DNA from: Epiperipatus broadwayi
Lineage: Eukaryota; Onychophora; Udeonychophora; Euonychophora; Peripatidae
Assembly: GCA_028023455.1 (NCBI GenBank)
Contig: JAQFVV010006197.1
Coordinates: 13,265,254 to 13,329,253 of the forward strand
Reading direction: 5' to 3'
DNA length: 64,000 bases
Shown piece by piece: positions 1 through 10,300 of this stretch (positions within the stretch are counted from its first letter, which is position 1; each line of letters opens with the position of its first letter). Both the position numbers and the translations under genes were made by a program. Under the pieces are notes generated by a model. The model was not told the origin of the DNA. It did no database searches and saw only the letters and a program-made list of their open reading frames with translations.

Positions 1-166
1 CTAGAAAATAGTCCACACATTTAATTACAAATATAATTTTTAAATCTTTTTAACCACCAATCTCACTCATTTAGGTAGTGATAGCATTCTTTCCTCTCCT
101 GGATGTTCTGAACTGAACAAATCCAATCATTAGACCAGTTACTCCCAAAAAATCCGTTTCATAACA

Positions 167-198
167 AAGGCAAAACTCTCCATACAGTAGTGATGTTT
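167..198. repeat. Remnant of the hammerhead-associated fold-back repeat
   Basis: The block AAGGCAAAACTCTCCATACA followed by GTAGTG matches the outer end of the fold-back family seen at 8950, 9808 and 58852. It then passes directly into GTGATGTTTT, which matches the opposite outer end of that family. I read this as a copy that has lost its whole interior. The match is short, so the assignment rests on identity to the other copies. Confidence 0.5.
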
Positions 199-619
199 TG
201 TGGTTTAAAATCAGTTTCATCTATTAGCTCAATTTTGGACTTCTCTTTTTGGGCTTCTGATGATGTGTCATTATAATCTTTTTCTCTCACATGACCTATC
301 ATTTCTGTTACTGAACTCATTTTTCCTTTCACTGATTTTGGTGGCTAACTCTGATGACTTCTAAGATGATTAATGTGTTTTTGGACTTCATAGCCATTGT
401 CCAGCTGTATCAATCGCAGTTGCTTCAACAATACTTTTTGATACAACTCCTGTTTGCTACTTTGTGCTCATTATGTCACATATCTATATATTTCACATGA
501 CCAAATGGTTCTCTTTTTTCATAATCTTAATAGAGACCAAAACTGATATGCGGGTTCACAATTTCATCAACATTTCAGCAGGTGTTTTACTAGTTGCAGA
601 ACTATGTATAAAATATTAG

Positions 620-1000
620 TAAAACATTGTTGCTGTTAAAGCTTCATGAATATTCTTATAATGATTTTATTTAATGTTAATTTCAACTATTGCACTACTT
701 TCTCAGCAAACCACTTAAAATCAGAGTGATACAGAGATGTTAGAACATGATGAATTCCCTTGTTAACTAAAAGTCTTAATTGCAATGAAATGAATCTCTC
801 TCATATATCTGAAATTTGTTTCTGACTACCTGTGTCGTGAACAGTTCACTTAATACTTTTATTGTGTTTTCTGCCCTTGTGTTTTTTTACAATTTTATAT
901 TCAGTCAATTTCAAATAAGAGTCAATAACTATGAAGAATATATATTCATTAAGTGGTCCATATGTATCCTCTGCCATAGTTTAGTGATTTATGGCCATTA
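620..1000 (-). pseudogene. Integrase core fragment (gypsy fossil)
   Basis: On the minus strand, about 985-860 encodes a sequence around YGPLNEYIFFIVIDSYLK, which aligns with the first catalytic aspartate region of retroviral-type integrase cores. About 740-680 encodes NKGIHHVLTSLYHSDFKWFA and then EKVVQ, matching the third catalytic block, with the catalytic glutamate in the AExxVQ position. The middle aspartate region is poorly preserved. Frameshifts lie between the blocks, so this is a relic of the element described at 560-3480. Confidence 0.65.
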
Positions 1001-1479
1001 GACGGTAACTTAACAGAATGACATAATTGACTGTATGCTCAATCTCATGACTCATACTAAGCTATGTTTCCTTCTATAGGAATTAATATGCAGTACCTCA
1101 TTAAAATGCATTCATTGCACATTGACAGACATAGCCATTCCAGAGTGGATCAACGATCCATTTTCTAATTAGTTGATATCCAAAATTCATACACATATTT
1201 GGCATTTTTTACATGACCAATTTTTTTCCCAGCTTATATATAAGTTTAAAATCATAGAATGTCAACATATATATTCATCTCATCATTTGCTGACAGTCAT
1301 GATCTAGAGTCTTCTTTAGATTCCTATTATTCCCAACAGATATCTATGGTCTGTATAGATCTTAAACTCACAACAGTATACAAATTAGTGATTTTTTTTT
1401 TGCAGCAAATGCAATTGTTAAAGCTTCCTTATCTAGCTGTCTATAATTCTCTTCACCTCTACATACTCTATATGAAATA

Positions 1480-2340
1480 ATAGCTCTGATCTATATTCAG
1501 AAGCATCAGTTGTTACGATTACTTCTTGATTGTTTCTGTAATGGAAGTGTTAACATTAACAAGTCTTTAACTTTCTTAACTGCTATGTCTTGCTTGACTC
1601 TCCACTTCCATCACTGTTTTTAACAAATCATATAACCACATTGCAACATGATTTTCTTTTCAGTGAAGTCTCAAAAAAATTTAGTAAACCCATAAATGCT
1701 TGCAAATCAAAGTTTTTTGGTTTAGGTGCACTTTTAATAGCTTTTTCTGGATTTGGGTATTTTCCTTTGTTATTAATAACATGTCCGAAAAACTTCATTT
1801 CTATAGTGAGTCTTATTAGCCACATACCAAAATTCTCTAATCTAGCACATACTTTGTTTATGCATGTTATTAGTTCATTCTTGGTTTCAGTGGTTATCAA
1901 AATATCCAAATAAGAAATGATTCCTTCCATCTTTTGTAGAAGTCCATCCATTTTAGCTTGGAACACATTTGGGGCAATTATTAATCCATATGGCAATTTA
2001 TTACTCTTATATAATCCTAAATGAGTATTAATTAAGAGTTAGGCTGGTCTTGCTGTTACTGAAATCTGATGCAACACGAACCATAGATCGATTTTAGCAA
2101 AGCATATGACTTTATTAATATATTTATTTAGTGTTACTCAGTAACTGTTGCATAAAGAAATAGTTCCATCTGGCCTCAATATTACTACAAGGAGTAATGG
2201 CCATAATGATGCTTCAATAATGTTTTTTTCAAATTTGGTTTTTAAAGCAAAAGAAACCTTCCATGGTCTACAAACTGAGCATTCTCCAATAATTTTATGT
2301 CAACTGATTGAGTATTTAATTTTGATGGATCCGATTTAAA
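1480..2340 (-). pseudogene. Reverse transcriptase and RNase H fragment (gypsy fossil)
   Basis: The longest surviving open stretch is 1628-1996 on the minus strand (122 residues). It contains MPYGLIIAPNVFQ, matching the conserved motif B region of Ty3/gypsy reverse transcriptase, then YLDILIT at the YxDD active site, then a connection region with FFGHVINNKG and PNPEKAIK. The second catalytic aspartate of the YxDD box is missing, so the enzyme would be dead even without stops. Downstream at about 1490-1512 the residues TDASEY mark the start of RNase H. Frame breaks separate these blocks. Confidence 0.75.
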
Positions 2341-2794
2341 CATCTGTGAAAACTTTTCACTAACTTCTATCTAGCTGTATTTTTTATTATCTTCATCCTG
2401 ATTCCTAATGGCTTAAATCAGTTTCAGGATAGAATCGAGCTTAAATCTTGTCACAATAAATAAATACAGAATTTTTATTCTGAAGTTTACCTTTATTTGG
2501 TACAGTTGGTATCCCTCATATTTCTATTGAGTTACCATTTACATTCATCACCACTAGATGGTTGCTATTAAAGCGATATAAAAGAGGCTCTTACTCCACT
2601 GTTGATTTCGATTATCATTCTTCTGTTTACAAATAAGAACATTGGGAACATAATTCTTATCAATATTGTTTATCTTTTTGATGTTAGTTTCTCCTTTGCC
2701 AACCCCTCCCCTTGATTTATAATCTGGTAATACTTGTTTTTGTTCTTTCTTTGCTTGTTATAACAAAATCGTAACCAGTGCTGCATCGATTCTT

Positions 2795-3440
2795 TTTAAA
2801 TTTACAACTCTTTTCCGGTTGACCTTTACTGCCACAACAGTAGCATATACAGGCATTATCTATATCCTTATTGTTCTTAGTATTAGGTTCCATCTTATTT
2901 AATTATTTTGGGTTTTTTTTTAACTTCATATTATTCTGGAACTCTGCTTCATTTTCCAGCATGACTTCATAGGCTACATTTTACTCAATGTCTGAGTTGG
3001 CTGTCAGTCATACCTCACAATAATTCGTCAAGGATATGTCATCCAATTTCGCACTGAAGTTGCATTCTTTAACAAGTGTATGTAATCCTACATTGTAATC
3101 TTGACTTGTTTCATGTGGTGCTGGCTTCTGTTTTTAAATTACAGATGCACCACAGGTTTAAATATAGGCTTTAAATGCATGATTAGTTTTTCTTTTAGTT
3201 CTTGATAATATACTCTGGAAATTTTTGGTCACACAGTTGGTTAGCTACTTACAACATATCTTTCCTAGCTATTGACATTAACATCACTACTCTAAGCTTA
3301 TCATCCACTATGTAATTATTAAGCATAAATCTATATGCATGATGTAAATTTGCCATCCCACTGCATTGTTTACATGTAACTTATTAAGGGAGCTATTTTG
3401 CAGTGCCATTATTTTTCTTTATTAATGTCTATCTGTTGTT
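2795..3440 (-). pseudogene. gag fragment with CCHC-type zinc knuckle (gypsy fossil)
   Basis: On the minus strand a broken gag-like sequence runs from about 3440, with short blocks resembling Ty3/gypsy gag such as DDKLRVVMLMSIARKD and YIHLLKNATSVRNW. It ends in a zinc knuckle at about 2803-2845. The knuckle has the CX2CX4-X4C spacing (C-Y-C-C-G-S-K-G-Q-P-E-K-S-C) with the expected histidine replaced by glutamine. Gag would form the RNA-packaging particle; this copy cannot be expressed as one protein because stops interrupt every frame. The order gag then knuckle then pol matches the downstream blocks. Confidence 0.6.
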
Positions 3441-3480
3441 CCTTACATGGTTCTCTCAAAGTGTTAGGCTACTGTAAGCA

Positions 3481-6400
3481 GTAGACAACTTTTATCCCAC
3501 TTCAAGACAAGTGTCTCAGAGTTTCAACTATGTCAATCTGTCATATACAGAGATAATATTGACATTACTAGCTCTATATGTATCAATATTTTTGGTCTCG
3601 AATAAAACAACACTATAAGGAGAACTTAACAAAAATTACTTCATTAACTTGACAATGAACAAGCATATATATTTTAAATGCTATTGCAGTAATACAGTTA
3701 CAAATCTTCTCATAGTAAATATGCTTCATTAAACATTAGATTAGATTTAATATATATCTTTCTATATGGACTACTCAGCATATATCTTTATCTATATATA
3801 GATGCACTATCAACTCTCACTTTGTTTGCTACTGTAAAACACACTATAATGTACACATTGGTTTCTGTAGTTTTTATTGTACCTTGAATAATTTGCGTAT
3901 ATTTGCATAATCCATATTCAAATGCACATTCTACATATATTAATTTTCTAGAGTGTTAGCAATGGGGAATTTATTCAACTTCCTGTTTGTCAAATAATAA
4001 CTTTATTTACATGCTTGAAATATATACATCTATGCATGCATACACAATAGTACTATTTAGTCAAGACAGTACAGTATATACATTAGAAATGTAAATATTT
4101 AGAATTGGAATCATTTTCACTTTATATTTGGTGAAGATTTAATATTCATATTCTAATAATGAATTATTTTTTCAATGAATATCATTGATAAATTAAATGA
4201 ATGAGTTCAAAAAATTTCACAAATAATTTAAAAAGATACATCAGAGTTAAGAATTTCATAAATAATTTTAACATTTCAAAACCAAAAATAAACTACCACC
4301 ACTAGCATTAGAAATAAATATAATCAAAAAAATTTCTGAATTGTTTCTATATTTAGAAATGTAGGCTGCAAACAACATTAGAGATATTTTCTTCATATAT
4401 GAATGCAATAAAATGAAGGATTTTGTCTTTAAAATATTTAATATTATATATTTTTATGATATTTTGCAATTATTCTGTCTGCACATTCATTGAATTTAAC
4501 ATCAGTCATTTTAAAATTGAAAAATAACTGAAAATCTTTTACTATCTTGATGTAAAATCACTGTTTTTTTTTCTACATATTTTGCACAATTATTAGGAAA
4601 TTTTGTTTTACAATAAAATATCTCTTGAGTAATTTTTTCAATTTTCATCTTTTAAATTTTCTTGCCCACCTTGTACTTTCTATTTTGTGTTAAAAATATT
4701 GGTAAATGATTTTAAAAGATTTGTCTCTAACAATAAATTTTAAGTCTTGTAATGATTTGTTGATATTATTTACTCACTGTAATAATTCATACAATAAGAC
4801 TGTAAGTAAACTGGCTAATATGTCTGTTGTTTCTTTGACTTGAATTTTCTCATTAGTTATTTATTGTTGGACATATCAATTTGTCTCAAAGTTTCTCTAA
4901 TATTTCAATAATAAGATTTTAATTCTGAAATTGAATGAAGTGTCAGTTATTCTTTTTATATGGTGTGATTAAATGTTATATTAATATTGTTTATGAGTTC
5001 CATTGCCGATTGGATGACAGGAAATATAAATTTGAAGCAAAGCCAAAATAATGCAGTGCACTAGAACAAAAATTTGCAGCAGTTTTCTATTAAATTAAGG
5101 TATGGATAGTTTGCTACATTGATAATTTATCCTTGATTGTAATTTTGGCTATATTTTCCAATCAATATTTAACAATTTTTTTATATTTTAGATAATTCTC
5201 CCAAAAATTTAATATTGATTTTAAGAATCATAATTTTCGATTTTGAGGAATTAAAAAAAAAACCATTTTTATATTTCTATTTTTATCAACAAATCTCAAG
5301 ATAAAAATTGGTCTACATGAATTATATTGGGAATAGAATTTTCAATAATGGAGCAATATATTTTTCTTTGAACTTTAAAAATTTAATATTTCTGAATTTT
5401 GCTACTTATTAATTTTATAAATTCATCATGTATAATGTGATAAATAATTCATTTCGCCTCTAACATAATTACTGAATTTTTGAAAATGTCTTTTCAAAAA
5501 ACTGTTGAATTCCACAAGATTTCAATAAAACTTGTGAAATCTGCATCTTTTCTATGGCCACAAAATGTTAATCTCAAACTGGCCAATTATTTCACAGTGG
5601 CAATCACTCATTTTCATTAATTCTTTGCTCTGAATCAATTTTCTTTTCCTCATATATATTGTTAATCATTTCTGGAGAACTAACATTGATTTGAAATGAT
5701 ATGGGAAAGATTTGTATTCTTTCAAGCTTTGGACTAAATTTTCCAATAATTGAGCCTATTGAAAATTTTGTTTGTAATTTGGAAACAGATTGCAAACATC
5801 ATAATAACCACATTTATTTGTTTCTGAAAATAACAACCATTGATAAAACTTTGATGCCATTTTCTTTCACATAATAAAAATTAAATTTGAGAATATGTCT
5901 GTAATAAGATAGATTCCTAATTGTATTTTAAAGTTGTAATATCACCAGTGTTACACAGTTTATTAATTAAATAGTATTTTATTAAATTGATTGGCCATAA
6001 TGCAAAGTCATTGGGAAAATCACAATGAATTTCATTTGTATTACAATCTGCAAAAACTTTGCATATGTTTTTTTTCTTTCAACTGTTATCCTGTTTTGTT
6101 CTTTATGTGGAATATCTGTAGCACGAGATTTTAATTTTTCAGATTATTATTATTTTTAACTTTTTTTCGATTTCTTCTATTTCCTCTTCAGAATTATTTT
6201 GTTTTTTTATTGATAATATGTATAGCACAAGTTAATCTTTTTGTATTTTTTTATTTTTTTATTTCATTTGTTAAAAAATTGTCTTTTCTGCACCATATAT
6301 TTTTCATTTTCCTTAAACTTTTTCTTAATGGCTAAATAAAATAAAAAATGCTAAATAAAAATTAAAATGATAGTAATATAATAATTTGTCTTAAATTGTT

Positions 6401-7529
6401 TTTAACATTTGATGGTATAATTTTTATAATCAATTACAATGCAATGGATTATACTGTTTTGAATAGGAGCTTGCTGTTAAATCTAATAATCAATGAGCAC
6501 ACCATATAGTACTTGTCTTATGTAACTTAAACAATAATATATGAATATTTACAGAATAATATAGCATTTTCTTTACAAAAAAACAATACTAGAAACACCA
6601 AACACATCTATAGCAACAATTTTTTTTTATTTATTTATAGTTCATAGTAGATTGTGCTTATATGATTGGATAATAGATATATAAACAGTCAAAGAATTTT
6701 AAATATTTATTTTTAAGATCTTTTCTCGTGGTTGAAAAGAAAATGTTATTGGTCAGTTATCAAATAATAACTTTTACTATGCTATTTATTTTTCAGCAAA
6801 TGGAAAATTATCTGAGTAAAGATGGTATCTATGCATAAGGTTCATAGAACTTTTTTTTTAAGCTTTCAATTTCCAGAAGCCTCTGAATAATCAGATTCCT
6901 AAATGCACACTTCTTGCACCTGTGTGATGATCTGCCACTAGGTGTACTCAAATAATGTTAGAGAATTTTTAAAGAAAGGGTATACATTTCATGCTAACAC
7001 TTGAAATCCAGCAGTACTGAGTCTGATAATATATGTAAAAATAATACCTTCTAAAATCAAAAAATTTTATATTTGGAATTGTATTTAAAATTATCAAATT
7101 ATTTTTGTCAGCAGTTGTTTAAAGGAAGACCTTGATTGAAGTTTAATTCTGTGCAATGGTGAACTTGTAAGAGAAATAGCAGCAAGTTTTTGTTTAGACA
7201 TTTTGAGAATAAAGTCTTAATTTGAATTAATGATAACTTTTTTAAATAAATACTGATTAATCTTGCACTCCTTTTCATTAAAAATGTATAACTATGAAAC
7301 AAATAAGAAGCATTTTCAGAAGAAAAACTTTCATTTAAACTGATAAAAAACAAAACAAAAATGAAATATAGAAAAAGTACTTTGTTTACTATATGTAAAT
7401 TTTCTGACCAATTTAAATTTGATAACTAGACAATATCTTGATAATCTATCGTAGTTTTATATTTTTCATTCTGGATTTAAAGTGAATGATTTATATATTC
7501 AAGTTCTCATTTCTAGACACTTAAGATTG
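3481..7529. other. AT-rich stretch without recognised genes
   Basis: This stretch is dominated by A/T runs and short simple repeats. A 63-codon minus-strand frame at 5604-5795 has a less biased composition than its surroundings. It shows no domain I recognise and may be a transposon relic. No splice-flanked exon, tRNA-like box pair or long repeat was found here. Confidence 0.5.
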
Positions 7530-7535
7530 AAATCA

Positions 7536-7690
7536 TATAAGTGCATTTGAGTTTGAAAATAAGATGGTCATTCTTATTTTCTCAAAGTTTTTCTCTTGTG
7601 ACTGGGGCTAAAATATTACTGTTTAATAGTGCTAATGAGGAGTGATGATTATCTTCTATTTAATTATAATTCTGGTAACTCAAATTCAGA
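7536..7690 (+). repeat. Repeat with conserved hairpin (copy 1)
   Basis: The stretch GAAAATAAGATGGTCATTCT followed by TATTTTC forms a strong hairpin (GAAAATAAGA pairs with TCTTATTTTC). It is followed by GACTGGGGCTAAA and AGTGCTAATGAGGAGTGATG. The order of hairpin, CTGGGGC block and GATGATTA block is shared with 36226-36420, so these are two diverged copies of one repeat family that retains the fold. No coding capacity is visible. Confidence 0.5.
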
Positions 7691-7944
7691 GTTATAACAT
7701 TAAATAATGAAGATCTTACTTCATTAATATATTTGAAAAACAATTGTTTTTTTTGTCATACAATTGGTTATATTATCAAGTATTAACCAAAGTTCTAATT
7801 GCAACAGCTCCACAGCTTTTAATTATTGTTTTTTATTAGTGAAGAGCACTATATTGCAAATACTCTCCCAAATATTATTTATATTTTTATTCAGACAAAT
7901 GATTAAAAAAATGTTCAAATATCTAAAAGTTTTGAACCTAAAAT

Positions 7945-7995
7945 AATTTATTGATGAAGACTAATAGCCAGAAATTATCTCAGAGGATTTAATTG
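7945..7995 (+). ncRNA. Decayed hammerhead-like motif
   Basis: TTGATGA, a GACTAATAGCC stem-loop-like segment and AGAAAT occur in the same order and spacing as in the better preserved hammerhead at 9061-9103. The first core cytosine has become T and stem II pairs poorly. The sequence after the expected cleavage point (AGAGGATTTAATTGGTAT) is also shared with 54060-54080, which supports common descent. It is probably an inactive relic. Confidence 0.4.
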
Positions 7996-8937
7996 GTATT
8001 ACCACCTAATATTCATTAATTATTTATGCTTGCATAGATATTGAGTAGAATAATGCATAGTGGATTGCTATTGTCAATAGAGATTTTCAACATTAGCCAA
8101 AGTCTCATCTGATCACTATACTAAAAAATTCAGAAGAAAAAAGAAATTAATAGTAGGAATAACAAAAACAATAGCATAATACAAAATCATTTCTACAAGC
8201 ATATCATAGAATTTTTTTTTAGAGATATTTACAAGTTAACATTATTTAACATACCTATTCAAAAAAAAAATACAGTGTTCGGATGAATATATACCATATC
8301 TCCTCTGAGAAATCAATAAAAGAAGATATACTTATCAATTATACATTCAAGGTAGCTCAAGTAGACTCCAGGAAAGACTATTTTTATTGCTGATGTATAT
8401 CATGCAGATTATCCATGAGGATCTATTCTTAGAAAGTATATGCTTTAAACACTCATCATATTAATTCAAAATATTAAATATATGTACTCTTAATCATTGG
8501 AAATAGGCACCTTGACGATTAGCCTTAGCTAACTACAGTCAATTCACCATACATTTAACTATACAAGGAATACTAATTTTATAAACTTCCATATTTTGGG
8601 ACAGTAGTCATATTCTATTATCTGACTACTGGAATCCACAATCCTCTACAGTCTACATTATCAAATCACCATAAAATAAGCTTATTTTATCCTGGCAAGT
8701 TAAAAAATCACCTATTTACCACTGTAATTTAAAAACAGTTTTCACTTTCAGAATACCATAATGGTTTAATGCAATAGTAGACTACCCTCTGGAACCTAAA
8801 GTCCTGTTCAATTCTAATTTTAATACTCAAACTTCTTATGAACTTCTGAGCAATAAAATCATTTGATTATTATTTAAATTACAGATTAGTTCTCCCTACT
8901 GTTAATCTTAATTATGTCATAAGGACAAAATTAAATG
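7996..8937. other. Unannotated AT-rich stretch
   Basis: No gene, repeat pair or structured element was recognised in this interval. Confidence 0.5.
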
Positions 8938-9433
8938 TTTTCATATTTAATCAGGCAAAACTCTCCATACAATAGTGCCACCCTATGCCAACCAGAGTAA
9001 TCAATGGATGTCAGAAGGCTTGTGCATAAAATCCCCATCTAGTGCCTACTCATCCAATATCCCCAGACGAGTTTCTGGCTTGTGGCCTTCATCAGTGAGG
9101 AGCCTTGAATCTGAGAGCACTGCACTTAGATTTTAGGATCTAATGCAATCCTCCAGCAGCCAACTTAACTACAAAACTATGAGAATGAAATTGAAAACAA
9201 TATTTTTAATCTAAGCTTATATAGTCATATGGGTCTGAACTCAGTTCAGCACCCCTACATTTTGGGGATATTGGATGAGTAGGCACTAGATGGTGATTTT
9301 ATGCACAAGCCTTCTGGCATCCATTGATTACTCTGGTTGGCACAGGGTAGCACTATTGTATGGAGAGTTTTGCCTGTTTAATAAGTTATGTGCTAGTATA
9401 AGAGACAGTGATCATGTGATATTTTCATATTTA
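8938..9433. mobile_element. Fold-back repeat copy A with 12 bp target duplication
   Basis: The insert 8950-9421 is flanked by the direct repeat TTTTCATATTTA (8938-8949 and 9422-9433). It has two inverted arms of about 115 bp (8950-9065 and 9263-9378) that are over 90% identical. They are separated by a spacer that carries a hammerhead ribozyme on the minus strand. Right of the second arm comes a tail with TTATGTGCTAGTATAAGAGA and GTGATCATGTGAT, shared with copies at 9808 and 58852. The 12 bp duplication and unique tail argue for insertion by target-primed reverse transcription rather than by a cut-and-paste transposase. The spacer also holds a TATA-like TATATAAG on the minus strand upstream of the ribozyme. 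No protein is encoded. Confidence 0.75.
9061..9103 (-). ncRNA. Hammerhead ribozyme (type I, minimal stem III)
   Basis: Read on the minus strand: stem I strand CCTCA, core CTGATGA (9089-9095), stem II GGC-CACAA-GCC, core GAAA, a very short stem III formed by A-C and G-U around a two-base loop (GAAACTCGTC), and the cleavage triplet GTC (9068-9066). The closing stem I strand TGGGG (9065-9061) pairs with CCTCA, including one G-U pair. All invariant core bases are present; the first stem II pair is an A-A mismatch, which may weaken folding. Short stem III is typical of the hammerheads known from Penelope-like elements. The predicted cut falls between 9066 and 9065, exactly where the fold-back arm begins. 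Confidence 0.7.
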
Positions 9434-9570
9434 TTAAAATAGTATATGTTTCAACAAGTTGCAGATCACCTGTTTCAAGAGCTGCCTGTAATTCTAACAT
9501 ACTTATACAAATGCCTATTACAGCCCAAGGTAAAGAATTTTGATTGTGTGAAACTACAGAAGTAAACTTA
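9434..9570 (-). CDS. Possible internal exon or exon relic
   Basis: On the minus strand, a pyrimidine-rich acceptor ending TTCTGTAG (about 9570) precedes an open stretch with balanced amino-acid content, including LPWAVIGICISMLELQAALE and TGDLQLVE. The composition looks like a helical, soluble protein segment and unlike translated AT-rich noise. I find no convincing GT donor downstream: the best is the weak AG|GTGATC inside the frame, and the open stretch ends at the target duplication of the neighbouring fold-back insert. Its entry phase does not match direct splicing from the exon at 36445-36543. It may be a decayed exon or chance. Confidence 0.25.
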
Positions 9571-9715
9571 AAGAATGGCAAATACATTGGGAGAGAGACA
9601 AAACTATTTGCCTACATAATTTCAGATTACAGCATCAAAATAAGATATATGTCTTTTAAAACAAATTCCAGAAAATTCTAACAAAAATGTTTATGTGAAA
9701 CAATTTTTAAGTGAA

Positions 9716-10300
9716 TATTCATATACAATAAAATGCAATACTTTCTATATAAAGGGTTGTCCATTATGATGCACTTTCAAAATATTCCTTTTAAAAAGGA
9801 TTAATTAAAACAGACAAAACTCTCTTTACGTATTGCCACTCAGTGCAAGCCAGAGTAATCAATGGATGCCAGAAGACTTGTGCATAAAATTCCCATCTAG
9901 ATGAGTAGGCACTAGATGGGGATTTTGTGCACAAGCCTTCTGGCATCCATTGATTACTCTGGCTTGCACTGAGTGACAATATGTATAGAGAGTTTTTCCT
10001 GTTTTGATAATTCATGAGCAAGCATAGGAAATAGTGATCACGTGATGTTTAGTGGCTTAAGGATTAATTATTTGTTGCATCCAACAAGAGTATCAACCTT
10101 ATTCAATAGAGTGAGGGTTCTAAACTTTGAAAAATTGATATTCATATACAGTAAAATGCAATACTTTCTGTATAAAGGATTGTCCATTAAGATGTACTTT
10201 CAAAATATTCCTTTTCAGAAGGATCAATAACTTGCTGCAACCAACAATGAATAGCAAACTTACCAAAAAGAATGAAGATTCCAAACTTTGAAAAATGGAA
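9716..10300. repeat. Tandem duplication (~180 bp unit), first copy split by an insert
   Basis: The segment ATTCATATACARTAAAATGC ... TCAAAATATTCCTTTT ... ATTAATTATTTGTTGCATCC ... CCAAACTTTGAAAAATGG occurs twice in direct order. One copy begins at 9716 and resumes at 10059 after the fold-back insert at 9808-10058; the second begins at 10136 and ends near 10300. The insert therefore postdates the duplication. The copies differ by scattered substitutions, so the duplication is not recent. Confidence 0.65.
9796..10070. mobile_element. Fold-back repeat copy B with 12 bp target duplication
   Basis: The insert 9808-10058 is flanked by AAGGATTAATTA at 9796-9807 and 10059-10070. It is almost a pure palindrome: GACAAAACTCTCTTTACGTA at the left is answered by TATGTATAGAGAGTTTTTCC at the right, with the arms meeting near ATCTAGATGAGT at about 9896-9908. 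It shares arm sequence and the tail (GCATAGGAAATAGTGATCAC) with copy A but has lost the spacer and the ribozyme. No coding capacity. Confidence 0.75.

Larger units (their letters stand above)
560..3480 (-). mobile_element. Decayed Ty3/gypsy retrotransposon
   Basis: Read on the minus strand, this stretch holds fragments of gag, a zinc knuckle, reverse transcriptase, RNase H and integrase in the standard Ty3/gypsy order. No long frame survives, and many stops and frameshifts separate the recognisable blocks. Pieces are described separately below. No LTRs were recognised on either side. Positions 3481 onward and 1-559 may contain further decayed parts, but I could not identify them. This is an old, inactive insertion. 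Confidence 0.75.

Noticed and set aside
8950-10058. Ordinary miniature inverted-repeat DNA transposons
   Set aside because: Target duplications are 12-15 bp and vary in length, a unique tail lies outside one arm, and a hammerhead cut site defines the arm boundary; these fit RNA-mediated insertion better.
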